Shown here: positions 22,395 through 34,425 of the stretch, piece by piece
How the letters are laid out: every line of letters begins with the position of its first letter
How positions within the stretch are numbered: the first letter of the stretch is position 1
Assembly (NCBI GenBank): GCA_009760855.2
Contig: WPIO01000005.1
Span: 6,786,001-6,850,000, forward strand
DNA from: Cristatella mucedo
Taxonomy: Eukaryota; Bryozoa; Phylactolaemata; Cristatellidae
Reading direction: 5' to 3'
DNA length: 64,000 nt
The notes under the pieces: model-generated
Databases searched by the model: none
Seen by the model: only the letters and a program-made list of their open reading frames with translations
What the model was told of the DNA's origin: nothing
Program-made: the position numbers and the translations under genes

Positions 22395-24190
22395 AAGGGG
22401 TCCGATCAGGCCGAATGGCAGGCAGTTAAGGAACCATCTGCTTAGCCCAAGTGGAGAAGGGGAGAAGTCCTTTGACACAACTAAAAGGATGTAGGTTCGG
22501 GCATGTCAGGCCATAAGGGATTGTCCTCACAGCTGGCAAGCTATTGGGTAGCCAGTGGTTGCTACAGGTCTTGCCTAGTAGCAACGTGCAAAGGCGTCTT
22601 ATTTGCCATAACTACGAATACGTTCTAACGGAGCGAGCTATCGCAGGCGATTACCTGTGTGAATCATGCACTGCGAGTCAAAAGTGAGTGAGGCACTTTG
22701 CGTGCCTACTAGGCTAGGTAAGCTAAATAATGAGAAAATTTGATTTTAATTGTGAATATTGAGAAATGACAGAAACTATTGGTCCAGCAATCGTATTTTT
22801 TGAGATACCATTCGAAATTCAAACATTTTAAAAATAGGGTCTAAAGTTTTTATGGTTCCCAAATGAAAATAAAGCATTAAAAAACAATCATTCAAACCAT
22901 ATTTAACCCGGAAGTACACCTCGAGTAACATATCTAAAATAACTAATTTACCGACCTTTTCAGTGTTGGTGATTTGAGTTACAACTTGATCAACTTTACT
23001 ATAGAGTTACATGTTTGCAGCTTGTTGAGTTACATGCTTTGGACTTTTAAGCAGTTTCATTTACCCTGTAGGTTTGTGCCTTTTAATGTACATAACTCGA
23101 CGAATACGTGGTGGATGAATGTCCCGTTTCACATGTTAGTTCAGCTCCGCTTGCACAGCACTGCAGTAGTTCAATTCGGTTTTTAATTGAATAAGTTTTG
23201 CTATGTATTTCCTTTAGTGCAGAACATACAATCTGGGGACTTTTGTGAATATGTCTTTCATGGATTTCTTTATTCCTCCATACCATTGATTGCAGTTGAA
23301 TGATATCCATTTTCTCACGACTAATGGGCATAAGGGCTTGCAATTTTTTATTTACCTTAACCATACTGAAACGTTATATGCGACAAAAATTGGAGCATCT
23401 CACTTCTAACAGTAGGTCGATTTGCGGTGGATAGTATCGGGTTGCAGCTTTGACCCGACCGAGTTATTGCAATCGATTGCTGTGCATTGCTGCAGATTGT
23501 GTGTGTTCAATGGGTTAAAATGATGTGCGCGTGCTTTGAATGCAATGCAATTGAATGTGTATTCAAAATTGAAGCATTGAGCAGCAGATATTTTGGCATT
23601 TTATTGAGATTTTTAGTGCATTGAGGAGTTAGTTCTAGCCATTGCAGTGCAGTGCAGTGCATCGTATTGAAGAGCCGGAGCCGATTGCTGTTAAATTGTA
23701 ATATCCCACATTACATTGATGTTAGACTAATATTTAGTCAAAGTTAGTGTTGCTAGCGTGCAATTTCTGGTCATTTTTCGGAGATTTCTAGTACATTGCT
23801 GTGGATTTCATTATTGGGAAGCCATTGCAGTCGATTGAAAAGCAATTACTTCGGATAAAGCTTGTGCCAAACTGCTCTAAAGTTTGTGTGTGAACTTTTA
23901 ACGAAGTCTAGTCATTTATGCATGTAATTTGAGCATCGCATAGCCGATTTGAATTGGATTTTTGGTTTATTAGAATGGGTTTTAGTTTGGATTGAGCAAT
24001 TTCAGCTAATTGGCGTTCTTAGGCCGATATTGCAGACTTACAATAGGTTTAAGTTCCGTGCGTGCACGATTAACGCATGTTGCTTAAAATGCAAATAAAA
24101 TAGGAGCTTGTTAAAAAGAACTTGTGGTTGATTCGAGCATATTACAGTACTGGCCAAGATTTTTGAAGTGAAGTTGATTGAAATCCATCC
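22395..24190. other. No gene recognised; includes ATTGCA-rich low-complexity DNA
   Basis: From about 23440 to 23860 the words attgca, gcattg and tgcagt recur irregularly, including gcagtgcagtgcagtgcat near 23646. No ORF is supported. Confidence 0.35.
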
Positions 24191-25017
24191 TATGTATCTC
24201 CGTCAGTAACTCCACAGACTTCGTCTCACGCAACAAAGAGAAAGTGGGAAGCATAGCAGAGTCAGGAGAACAGTTGAGGTAGTGAGTAGCATAGAAGTAG
24301 CAGTTCAGGACCGCTGAAAAAAGATGCGCCACAGTCGGCAGTTGGAGAGTTGATGTCGTTGCGTAAGAATTGTGGAAGCGAGTTCCACAGTCTAGGACCT
24401 GCAGAGCTAAAGCTTCTGTCGCCAACTGTCTTTAAGCGGAGGAATGGGACAGCTAATTTACTGTCCACACAGGACCTGAGGGCGCGAACAGGCTGAAACT
24501 GATGCAGCAGTTCAGCCAGGTATGAAGGAGCCAAGCCGTGGCGGGCCTTGTGGGTCAGCGTAAGAACTTTGCTCTGTATCCTGTGCTCAACCGGCATACA
24601 TCCCAGCTCTTCCAGCATAGGTGACAAGTGCTCAAACCGCTGGGACTTGAAGACCAGCCTTGCAGCCATATTCATAGTCCGCTGTAGTGGCATAATAGCT
24701 TTCTTTGGTAGCCCAGCCAAAGGGGAATTACAATAATCAAGCCGAAACAGAAATAAAGAGCTAGTTAAATTTTTTACAAGCCACTGTGGGAGACAGCTTC
24801 TAATCTTGGATAGGGATCGGATGTGATGGCTAGCTGTAGAGGCAGTCTTCTGAATGAAGCTTTTGAAATTGAGGCAGCTGTCGAACACGACACCTAGATT
24901 ACAAGCACGTGGTGAAGGTCACACAATAGCATCACCTATTAGAACAGCAAAGCCTTTTAGTCCAGCCACACGCTTAGGGTGTCCTATGAGAAGCAGTTCG
25001 GTTTTATCGTCATTTAA
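24191..25017 (-). pseudogene. LINE-B copy, 5'-truncated with an internal deletion
   Basis: On the - strand this starts inside the RT thumb and reads FKSFIQKTASTASHHIRSLS, then MNMAARLVFKSQRFEHLSP and VGDRSFSSAGPRLWNSLPQF, continuing into the 3' UTR. It matches the copy at 14.7-15.7 kb closely. Near 24210 the 3' UTR jumps from ctccaca to gacttcgtctc, skipping about 93 bases present at 14782-14874. There is no YADD region, so it has no activity. Confidence 0.85.
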
Positions 25018-25129
25018 TCGTCATCCTACTTGAACGCCAGTGCCTATAGGTATGAAAGGTTCTGAGTAAACTTCCCACGAGTATACTGTAATATTTAATA
25101 AAAGAAGATTATTGCATAAGATGTCTAAA

Positions 25130-25305
25130 TACTATATTAGCTTATTTAGCAAAACATATATGTATCTGATGAAGAGTCTTAACGGCTATCACCACTGCTT
25201 GTAGTGCAAAGCAAAGGATAGACCAATGTGGACTCGAAACCACGGCCTGGATCGTGAAGGGAGAGCACCATACCCTGGGCTGTATAGTCACTTTACTGTT
25301 GATTG
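25130..25305 (-). repeat. SINE-B copy
   Basis: On the - strand an A box (tacagcccagggtatggtgc, around 25284-25265) is followed by a B box (gtttcgagtc, 25240-25231). The body then has cactacaagcagtggtgatagcc and the block ttaagactct. The same architecture is found at 34.3 and 56.1 kb. Confidence 0.6.
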
Positions 25306-25354
25306 CAGTTATGTTCCCATTCACCAACAATCATTTTGTAAGGCTTTCTATATT

Positions 25355-25445
25355 CCGCATCTGCAAAGTGCTAAGAAAGAGATTCAAATTATCCAGAGGT
25401 GATATATAAATGTATTATTATTTTTTTTATTACTGTTGTTATTAT
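25355..25445 (+). repeat. LINE-A-like 3' tail fragment
   Basis: A degenerate hairpin (aagtgctaagaaagagatt, then aggtgatata) and an ATT-rich tail are present with no LINE body. Confidence 0.5.
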
Positions 25446-25647
25446 TGGTGGATGTAGGTATTAAACCAGCCAGCCGTAGTCAATTGTAGTAGATCGCATG
25501 AGATCACACCTCGGCAATAGAGGCAAACTGCCGCTGTTTGCTTGAAAGATAGCCTAGTGTAATATCCAATCCAATTTGGAGCCTCAAGCAGCCGTTGTTT
25601 TGTGTATTTTTAGAGGATATAGTAATAATAATAATAATTCACTTGAT

Positions 25648-25687
25648 AAAGCGCCCTCAGAGAACTCAATCTCTTTCTAGGCGCTTT
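25648..25687 (-). other. LINE-A 3'-terminal hairpin
   Basis: On the + strand GCGCC (25651-25655) pairs with GGCGC (25680-25684), and AGAGA (25659-25663) pairs with TCTCT (25670-25674) around a 6-base loop. The same fold is present in other LINE-A copies and in SINE-A. In L2-like elements such a 3' structure is the usual recognition site for the element's own RT. Confidence 0.75.
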
Positions 25688-25852
25688 ACATTTGCTGTAA
25701 AGTGAAATGCAATTGAATGGTAAGTAAAATCATGCTTGAAAAACAAACGAGATGAATAATGTGGTTGAGGGTGACATGCACAGGGTCAGCATGCAAATGT
25801 GGTTAGTGGCAGCATGAACAGTGTCAGCACGCATAAGCACATCGAGGACGAA

Positions 25853-28073
25853 TCACAAGGACCCACTAAATGCTGTCCTAAATAGGTGTGTTTTTAGGTT
25901 CCTTTTAAATGTGGTCAGGTCAGGGGATGTTTTGACGCAGGTCGGGAGGGAGTTCCAGGCTTTGGGAGCATACGAGCTAAATGCACGGTCTCCAAAGGAT
26001 TTAAGGTTTGTATGAGGTATTTCTAGACTGTTGGATTCCGAGAAGCGGGTGGTACGATGCTTGGTCTGATGGGGTAGTATATCTGACAGATAGGCTGGAG
26101 CCATAGAATGAAGGGACCTAAAAGTGAGCGACAAAACCTTGAAGTCAATCAGTTGCTTGACTGGTAGCCAGTGCAGGTCGGCGAGAAGTGGAGTAATGTG
26201 GCAACTGCGACGCTCACGACAGACAAGCCTAGCTGTGGAGTTTTGCACCAGCTGCAATTGCCTGATCGCACATGCTGGTAGGCCAGTAAGCAGTGAGTTG
26301 CAGAAGTCGAGACGGGATGTCACGAATGCATGAACTAACTTGGACGTGGTATCTTTATCTAAACAAGCCCGAATTTTAGCAATATTATGAAGCTGAAAAT
26401 AGGCGGATTTGACTGTGGAGCTGATATGGTCGTCTAACGAGAGGTCGCTTTGGAATATGACACCTAGATTCCGAGCTGATTCGACAGGAGATATGCTGGC
26501 AGAGCCAATTTTGAGAGTCAGCCTTTCCAATCTCTGGATCACACTGGGTTTGCCCATAACTAGTAAGTTAGTTTTATCATCGTTAAGTTTTAGAAAATTT
26601 GCTGCCATCCATGTGCGGATGTCATCAATGCATGCAGCTAGTGAGTTTAGAGAATTTGAGGTGCTCGAAGGCTGGGAGGGATCAAAGCAAAGGTACAACT
26701 GAGTGTCATCCGCATAGAAGTGAAAGCCTAGATTGTGCTTGGCAATCACATCAGCAAGAGGCAGAGTATAAACTGTGAAAAGAACCGGCCTAGCACGGAG
26801 CCCTGAGGTACGCCATATTTCAGACGTACCTCAGATGATCTTTGTCCATTCACGTCAATACTCTGGAGTCTGCCACTGAGATAGGACCTGAACCACTGCA
26901 GAGCAGTGCCAGTGATGCCCAGGCGAGATGAGAGGCGCTCTAGAAGAACTTTATGATCGATGGTGTCAAAAGCTGCCGAAAGATCGAGCAGAACAAGCAG
27001 AGACACTCTACCCATGTCTGCATTCCTAAGTAGGTCGTTGTATACCCGAAGCAATGCTGACTCTGTGGAGTGATTAGCTCTAAAGCCAGACTGGAACTTA
27101 CTAGAAAGGTGTGAGGTTTCGATATACGAGTTCAGCTGGTCCGCCACGACCCGTTCGAGTGTCTTAGATAGGAATGGTAGACGGGAAACTGGGCGGTAGT
27201 TGCTCAAGTTCTTTTGGTCAAGTGTAGCTTTCTTGAGAAGTGGCCTGACTACAGCTTTTTTGAAAGGTGCTGGGACATGACCTTAGGCTAATGACATATT
27301 AATTATGTTAGTTGTCATGGCAGCAGCAGATCAATGCAACGTAGGAGCAGGACAGTGGGAATAGGGTCCAGAGGACTTGTTGTCTTCTTTGATTGAGATA
27401 CGAACTTTAGGACTAGATCACTAGTGACCTGCTTAAATGCAGACATTGAGGTGCAGCCAGGAACCGAGGAACAGCATTCTAGTGGGGAGGTTGTCATCGA
27501 AGGGATGGATTCCCTAATCTTGTCTATCTTCTGCACAAAGAATCGAGAGAAGCGATCGGCTAGATCATCATTAGGATCATCAGGTAAGGAGCTAATCTGG
27601 GAACGGTTGAGGAGATGGTTTATTGTCGACATCAGCATTTTTGGATTGTGCATCTGTGATTCAACAATGTTTTTATAAAAACTAGACTTAGCCTTTGCTA
27701 GGATCGATTGGTACAACCTACAGTAGTCTTCATATGCCTGTCGATGGACAGTTAGTCCGGATCTTTTGTATGCTTTTTCAAGCTTTCGTTTAGTAGACTT
27801 GGCTAGTTTAATGTCTGCGGTAAACCATAGGCCGTCTGGGCGGGGGCACACAGTGCGCTTTTTCAGAGGGGCAAACTCGTCTAGCGTGTCAGCTAATGTC
27901 GTGTTGAAGCTATCTACCAATGATGACAGATCGGAGGGAGGTTTGAGCAGCAGAGGTGAAGCAGATATTCTCGCACGGACAGCATCGATGTCAAGGGTCT
28001 TGAGGTTTCGCGATTCACAGGTTATTTTAGAGGAGGATGTGGGCACACATTGTAGATTGAATGAGATCTGCAT
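25853..28073 (-). pseudogene. LINE-A linker and reverse transcriptase, three broken frames
   Basis: Frame 28073-27315 covers the linker (KRKLEKAYKRSG; SSFYKNIVESQ; a DPIPTVLL block). Frame 27207-26746 begins SNYRPVSRLPFLSKTLERVV and has LLDLSAAFDTIDHKVLLERL and YGVPQGSVLG. Frame 26749-25853 has FHFYADDTQLYL (catalytic Asp pair), WMAANFLKLNDDKTNLLVMG, and the C-terminal RAFSSYAPKAWNSLPTCV and FKRNLKTHLF. A 1-base loss after VLG breaks the RT before YADD. All parts are in the order usual for L2-like elements. Confidence 0.9.
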
Positions 28074-29011
28074 GTGGTCAGATAAGCAGGATCTTCTAAT
28101 AATTGGTGATGACAGAGTGCAGTTATATGAGAAAATCTGGTCGAGTGTGTGACCCTTGATGTGGGTAGGGCCTGCACATGAGCCACAAGAGACAATGCGT
28201 CAGTCAATGCACGAAATTCGGTGCTGAAAGCGTCAGATAAGTTATCAAAGTGAACGTTGAAATCACCCATTACGAGGAAGGATCGATTTCTTGCACACAG
28301 AATCGAAATGAGATCGGAGAAATCTGAGATAAAGGAGGATTTGGTACCTGGAGGGCGATAGACTACTGCCACTATCGGTAGCTTGTTTTCGGGTGAGACC
28401 AAGACAATTGATTCAAAAGACTGCTTCGAGGGTACCGCAAATGGCTTGAAGTTGAATTTCGAGCGCACGACAATAGCAACTCCACCTCCAGTTTTGATTG
28501 ATCTAGGGGTGTGAAAGAACGAGAAACCAGATGGAGTTGCGTCTGTAATTGTCGGACAGTTTATCGATTTCAGCCAAGTTTCAGTTAGGGTGAGCAGGTC
28601 GATACCATTTTCAGAAATAAGGTCGCGTATTACTAGAGGTTTATTGCACATTGAGCGAGGATTCCAAAGGCAAGCGTTAAGTCTGGCCGATGGGGTTACA
28701 ACAGGCCTGATGACCACTAAGTTAGAGAGATTTACAGCGACGCAAGTGGGGGAGCGTGCTGAGCGGTTCGAGACAATGCTAGGAATACCGAACGAGCTGG
28801 CACTCAGCTTGCAGGTTCCGCCCAACGAGCGGCGTCTGAGCTGGCGGTTCCGGCCACCGCGGCGGCTACGGGGTGCTTTTCTTTTGTTAATGCATAGTTC
28901 ATGAATCTTAGCAACAACATTAATATCTAGGAATGCATTTGATATGCGATGACGAAGCGATAACAGCTGCTGACGATCATAACTAACAAGCAGGTTACTA
29001 GCCGCCGGCAA
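28022..29011 (-). pseudogene. LINE-A endonuclease region (EEP/APE type)
   Basis: The 329-aa frame contains the order of motifs typical of LINE endonucleases: LNACLWNPRSMCNK (the N of 'WN.RS'), DLLTLTETWL (catalytic Glu), GGGVAIVVRSKF, IVAVVYRPPG and LVMGDFNVHFD (catalytic Asp/Asn). The N-terminal ~110 residues are basic and of unknown role (KAPRSRRGGRNRQLRRR). The SDH-like final motif is lost in a frameshift at about 28050. No nuclease activity can be assumed because the frame is broken from its RT. Confidence 0.88.
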
Positions 29012-29261
29012 AGCTAAGGCAGCCGCCGGCGTGGGAGACCCAGCAGCCCTAAGCGATAAGCGTTTAGATGTCCATAGGCACGTAATTTCTTACGCGCTAC
29101 GGTCAAATAACAATCAGAATAACTTTAAACAGGTCTTAGCTGTATCGTTTCCGTATACGATGTTCGCAAGAACTTCGGTTTTCGGAAGAATTCTGCAACG
29201 AACAAGAACGCACGTTAGAGCGCTCTATGTCAGGGGGCGAGAATTCATATCAGTATATATA

Positions 29262-29405
29262 AATATATAATTCATTTATATAGCGCCCCAAGAGAACTGA
29301 ATCTCTACCCAGGCGCTTTACATATGAATTGGTGCTCAAGCCCGCGACCTCAGCCAGACCTTGGTCGGGGCGCGAACCTTAACAACTGGACCAAACCAGC
29401 TCGGT
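29262..29405 (-). repeat. SINE-A copy
   Basis: On the - strand a degraded A box (tggtccagttgttaagg) is followed by a B box (gtcgcgggcttgagcacc). The tail has AGCGCC, then GAGATTCAGTTCTCT, then GGCGCT, and ends in atataaatgaatt. It sits 5' of the LINE-A element. Confidence 0.75.
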
Positions 29406-29576
29406 AGTTCGTTGGGGTAGATTTTAGTGAATCGCGGTGGACCAAGGTAGATTGTAGTAATGGCCTCATCTTTGAACACGTATTATGGTATGGCGTGTGC
29501 GAAGTGGCTTGAAAGTATGTGGGTAAGTAATGTCGAGGGTGTACTATAATATTCATGCTCAAAGTTGGAGCTAGGT

Positions 29577-29577
<1 letters not shown>

Positions 29578-29648
<71 letters not shown>

Positions 29649-29662
29649 TCTCTCTCTCTCTG
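29578..29662. repeat. (CT)n microsatellite
   Basis: An 85-bp CT run has a single 'tca' interruption near 29642. Confidence 0.97.
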
Positions 29663-30329
29663 GATTACTGGTCAAGTTTAGCTTAATTACAGCGGATTTC
29701 GGCGGATGACTGTGGATTGTCGTGGAAAGCAGTTACCCCTTGTGTCCACCAGTGACTATCCTTTTATTTTTCATATCAATACGCACATATACATTGCTAA
29801 ACCATAAATACATTTAGAGATATTATAAAGTGGACAGCAGCTGGGTCTAAACCCTAGACCGCTCGAGAGTGAGAAACGAGGGTAAGGAGGAGCTTTTGTC
29901 CAGCCCAGGTAGGTGAAGTTAACTGAGTTAGAGTTACAAATCTGACTCTCAATTGGTAAGGCAAATAATGCCAAAACTTGGAATGGAATAGATGAGGCAG
30001 TCAATAACTTGCGTCAGCAAAGCACTCCGATTTTCTAATTGAAGGATAGAAAGTGAATCCTGTTGCAGGCTGAGAACGCTGAAGTACCCGCAAAAACGCA
30101 GTGCTGCGGTCACATTAGTTTCAGTCGTGTGGCCGACGATCGCTACAAGTCTAACCCGGTATCAGCTACTATAGAAAAACTTTAATTTTCTCAATGCGGC
30201 GGATCTTTTTAGTAGCCGGCTCCTACTTTTAAAAGAGTGGGCAAGCATATCGGCTCATATGATTGGCTGACCTGACGACAGGCCAGGTTAGCGACGTCCA
30301 AAATGGCCTTAGCCCGGGCACGAGTAAGG
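29663..30329. other. No gene recognised
   Basis: No supported ORF or repeat was found in this stretch. Confidence 0.4.
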
Positions 30330-31474
30330 TTTGGCTTGATATTGATTTAACCTCCTTCTAAGGAAGTATATTGACTTTCCGTTCAATGACACCTCTAGTT
30401 TGGTCATTATTACCGACTTCATCGACAGGGCTGCAAACGTGCTGCAGCTGCTCTCCTTCACCAGATTCCTGTTCCAGAAACACATTCAATCGCTGGTGTA
30501 GAAATAACCGGCCCGTGAAAATACAAGTGCAATTGGCTCCTCCGAGCAAGAATGGCGAATTGAAAATGCTGCGTCGATGAACGTAGGGGATCCTTCGATA
30601 GCAGAACACGGCGGCAATAAATTACCTCAGTACCTTAAGATTACAGCAACAACTCACTAAGGCACAGCAGTCAGATCAATGGCCGCCATTGGTTTACAGT
30701 TGTCCAGCTAAAGCTATATTGTACAGTTATCTCTTTTGATCCCGAAATAACAACTAACTATCACGTTAGTTTGACTTTTATGAAAGAAAGGTAGATTTAA
30801 TATTTATCAGCTTGCAAGTGGCATTTCCCAAACACCGAGGCTAACATCCGGGTTCTTAGCTTGGACTCAGGAGGCATCAGGCCATTCACCCTCTCCCGAC
30901 CACAGAGAGCTCAATTCTTGGAGCGCTATTGGCACTTGGCCCGACATCGTATAACGTCCGGTTTACAAACTTGATATAGCCCTTCTCCCATAAAGTCTTC
31001 CACCTCAAAGCTACAACATTCGGGTAGCAACCCCTGAATGCAGACTTTTGAAAACCGAGCTGCTAACTTTGATTTTGTGTGTGTGTGAGTAGTTGCACAA
31101 GGCAAGAGACCAAATAAAGACAATAAGGCTGTTTTTTTTTAAATCGCAAGAAGCCATGCTGGAACAATTGGCCGTGCTGACCACTTCTAGCCCGTATAGT
31201 ACGAAACGGTTTAAGAATGGGCTCGCTATTCTGCTGTTCTTCAACGGAAGTTCCTACCGGAAAGTGTAACAGTGTGTCCAGGGGGACATGCACTCTTTTT
31301 TCGCATGAGAAGCCGACTGGACATCTGTCTCATTTGCATATTCCATCGTTAGAAAGCTGTTGAGTGGCCTTTCAATGTCATTCAGCAGCGTGCGGCTCCT
31401 CAAAAACACAGTGTGTGGAGCTGCGATCGCACACAGAGACAAATAATCATATTAAGAATATAAAGACATTTACA

Positions 31475-32005
31475 TAGTAATCTCAGAGAACTTAATCTCT
31501 TTCTAGCTCCTGTACGTATACTTTAAGAGAAGCATGTTAGCGCCGTTATTGATAACATGTATGCAAAGGGCAATTCACTCGGAGCCAGCAAATGCTTGAA
31601 GAAAAATATACTTGTTTAGCTTCTTTGAAAGGTAACCAAGTCCGCGGATATCATGACGTCGGCTACGAGTGAGTTTCAGGCGTTGGGAGAACACAAACTA
31701 AAGAAACTGTCTCCAAAGAACTTGAAGTTGGTTCGAGGCAGAGCTAAATGACTTGAGTCAGAAGAGTGGGTGGTACGATGCCTGGCCTTACTGTCAAACA
31801 GCTCGGATATGTAAGCTAGAGAAAGAGACTGGAGGAACCTAACATTTGAGTGACAAAACCTTGACGTTGATATGCTGCTTGTTCGAGAGCCAGTGCCGGT
31901 CTGTAAAAAGTCGTTTGGTGTTGCTTTTACGATTTTCACTGCATACAAGCCTGGCTGCTGAGTTGTGACCAAACTGCGAGGCAGCCAAGCAAGAGAATCC
32001 ACAGC
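31475..32005 (-). pseudogene. LINE-A 3' fragment, strongly decayed
   Basis: On the - strand there are remnants of the RT C-terminus (LAYISELFDSKARHRTTHSSDS; LPRTNFKFFGDSFFS). The 3' end has a decayed hairpin (ctagaaagagattaagttctct) at 31478-31508. Many changes are present, so this is an old copy. Confidence 0.7.
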
Positions 32006-32509
32006 CGGGAAGCTTTAGTGCACCCGAGTCTTCCTTTCGTGAAAACTTCGGAGCGGTTCCGCAATACCGCCAGGTTTTTTGTTCGTGTTATGCATACTAT
32101 CACCTTCACTTTCTTCTCCTTGTCCGACGTCCGAATAGTCAATCACGTGGCCCAGTAAGGTGGTGGAAGAGCGGAAGCGGCTTATCAAGACCGCGTTTGG
32201 CTGCCGAGCACTTGTTGGTGGAGCAATCGGTGCTCGACTCACTTGGGATAAGTGTCATCATTCGATTTAAGATACCAATACCAATCTCCATCCTTTTTGA
32301 CAATGGTTGCTTATATAAATTTTGCTGTTAATCCTGCGCTATGCCGTTCAGCTTCAACTGTTCAAGATAATAAGGTTTTACATCAGTCTGTCACCAATCC
32401 AAATGCATAAAATCCTAGGAGCACTCGTTTCGATGGAAAATCTCGCAATCTAGAAGGTACTTCAATGAGAAATTCAGCCTCAGGCGCCATGCTTGAAGTA
32501 ACATTTGTA

Positions 32510-32812
32510 GTAAGATTACTACATGGCAGCAAAGATTTTTAAATTGAATGGTGATAAATCAACTTACTTGTTATGGGCAAACCAAGTCTTATTCAGAAAC
32601 TGGAAAGTTTAACGCTCACATTTCGCTATGGTAGCATATCTCCAGTAGAAACTGCACGAAATCTAAGTGTCCTGTTCCAAATTGAACTTTCATTAGGCAA
32701 TCACATCAACTCCGCAGTCATTTCTGCCTACTTTCATCTGCATAACATTGCTGAAATTCGGGTTTGTTTAGACATGAATACCACATCTAAATTGATCCAT
32801 GCCCAGTGTGTC
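32510..32812 (+). pseudogene. LINE-A RT fragment
   Basis: The + frame at 32573 reads MGKPSLIQKLESLTLTF, then SISPVETARNLSVLFQIELS and STISAYF-like residues through TTSKLIHA. This corresponds to the post-YADD block of LINE-A (MGKPSVIQKLERLTFKIGSA). It is truncated at both ends. Confidence 0.8.
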
Positions 32813-34284
32813 TATCGGACCCAACGCGCCACTGAATGCTGGCAAATATCATCGGCCAATAGGTGTCAGTAGCAACTTGTCGCTTAATTTTTCAATGGAT
32901 AATTACAACATTTACCATATTTCAGCCAGGTCATGGCCCCTGAAAGCTGCATTCCTAACAGTTCGTTACACTAATCTGCCGATAATAATTTTCAGTAAAC
33001 CTCTTGAGCCCCTTTTGATATGCACTTGCTACTAGTGCAAATCAATTAACATCAATTTTCTTTAGAAGTTTTTGTCAGCAGATTGTCAGACGGCGCCCAA
33101 TGGTAACCTTAGTTTTCATGTCCATAGCTGGATTAGGATATAGAAATGTATTCTCAGTGCAGCGACGCCTGATTTAGTCCTCTTACCGCTCTTTAATTGG
33201 TTTTCTCAGCGTCCCTTGGCAAGACTTCCATCGAGAAGTCTTATGTACCCCAAGCCAGTTTAAAATAAGCGACGAAACCAGTACGTGTTTACACGGCACC
33301 TATGCAACCCCCAGTAGCTTGCACGCGTCCTGCTCATTCTGGTGTCACTGGTCCATGTGAAAGAACCAGCCCTTTCTTATTTTCACATGAAATTAGCATG
33401 CCCAATATTTTATGCTCCGCCTGATATGTTGAGCGAATAAGAAAAATCTCATATGAAAGCCGATTTTCAAGGAAGCTTCCCAAGGACTCAAAAGCTTGAT
33501 AAGAAAGTTCCTTCTTGTTACGAGAGTTGAAAATTCAACCCCAACTGCAGTACAGTCTCGTGAGCTTTCAAATTCCCTCGCTCATTCATGTCATCTGGAG
33601 AGATGGCTAGATTGTCTCTAATAATAATAAAATGTCTAATAGCCTTTTTCTGTCTCAGAAATACTTGTGAACCGTAGCCCCAGGATATACAGTGGTTGAA
33701 GTTCCCGAAAAAAGATCCACTGATAGGCTCCGCACCCTGCCAAGCAGTAATATAGCCCATAATATAGCAGTAATATGGAAGGAATGTACACGATAGATTC
33801 ATGCTTCGCTGAACTTTAAGCCGCCAAGTGTGGCCAAAACGTGTTTCAGATGTCCTACGTTTTACTACTTAGTATGCAATACCTTGCATTATCGTGAGAT
33901 TACATCGCTACTGCATAGAATCTTTCTGGATATTTAGAGGCAAACTTGAGGTTTTGGGGTACCTAACTGCTGGCTGCGTTTGAAGAACACAGCCGATATT
34001 CGAAATTGTTTCCTTGATCAGAATGTCACTGCTCAGACTAGTCAAACTATAGGAATAGCATGCACAGCTGGTAATAGGGCCAGCCTCGTGGTTTTGAATC
34101 GCATTGGCTTCAAGCCACGTTCCAAATTCAGACCTTAATTGACAGATGTGTTTTTTGAGCGATAGCCTGAGGGTCCACTATCAACCGCGACCACTCCTTC
34201 GAAGCGCCGTTGATCAAGTTCTTACTGTGCCCTGTGGTTACCCTCGTCCCATTTAAGCTAGGTATAGATTACCTAATCGAGCAT

Positions 34285-34425
34285 CCTTGTTTATTCGGCG
34301 GCAGGAGAGCCTTAGTGGCTATCAATCCGCTTATAGTAGCCAATATAAAATTGCCTGCTACAAAACTTGAACCCACCAACTGGTTAGTTAAGTGCGAATA
34401 ACTTATACCTCGGCCTTCTTGTTAC
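34285..34425 (-). repeat. SINE-B copy
   Basis: On the - strand an A-box-like head (gaggtataagttattcgcac) and a B box (gtgggttcaagttttg) are followed by gatagccactaaggctctcc. That last block is shared with the copies at 25.2 and 56.1 kb. Confidence 0.55.

Larger units (their letters stand above)
25621..29245 (-). mobile_element. LINE-A element, near full length (~3.6 kb), inactive
   Basis: This is the reference LINE-A copy. From 5' (right) to 3' (left) it has a ~230-bp leader, an apurinic-type endonuclease frame, a linker, a reverse transcriptase, a C-terminal domain, a 3' UTR, a terminal hairpin and an (ATT)n tail at 25622-25640. The motifs place it in the L2/CR1 group of non-LTR retrotransposons, which insert by target-primed reverse transcription. 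At least two frameshifts (near 28050 and 26790) and two stops (near 27310 and 27285) break the polyprotein. A SINE-A copy lies just beyond the 5' end. Confidence 0.9.
30330..33480. repeat. Unclassified dispersed repeat, copy 2, interrupted by LINE-A debris
   Basis: Matching blocks to the 13.65-14.68 kb repeat lie at about 30390-30610 and 33090-33470, in the same order. In copy 1 they are ~350 bp apart but here ~2.5 kb apart. LINE-A pieces at 31.48-32.0 kb (-) and 32.5-32.8 kb (+) lie between them, which suggests later insertions. Confidence 0.4.
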
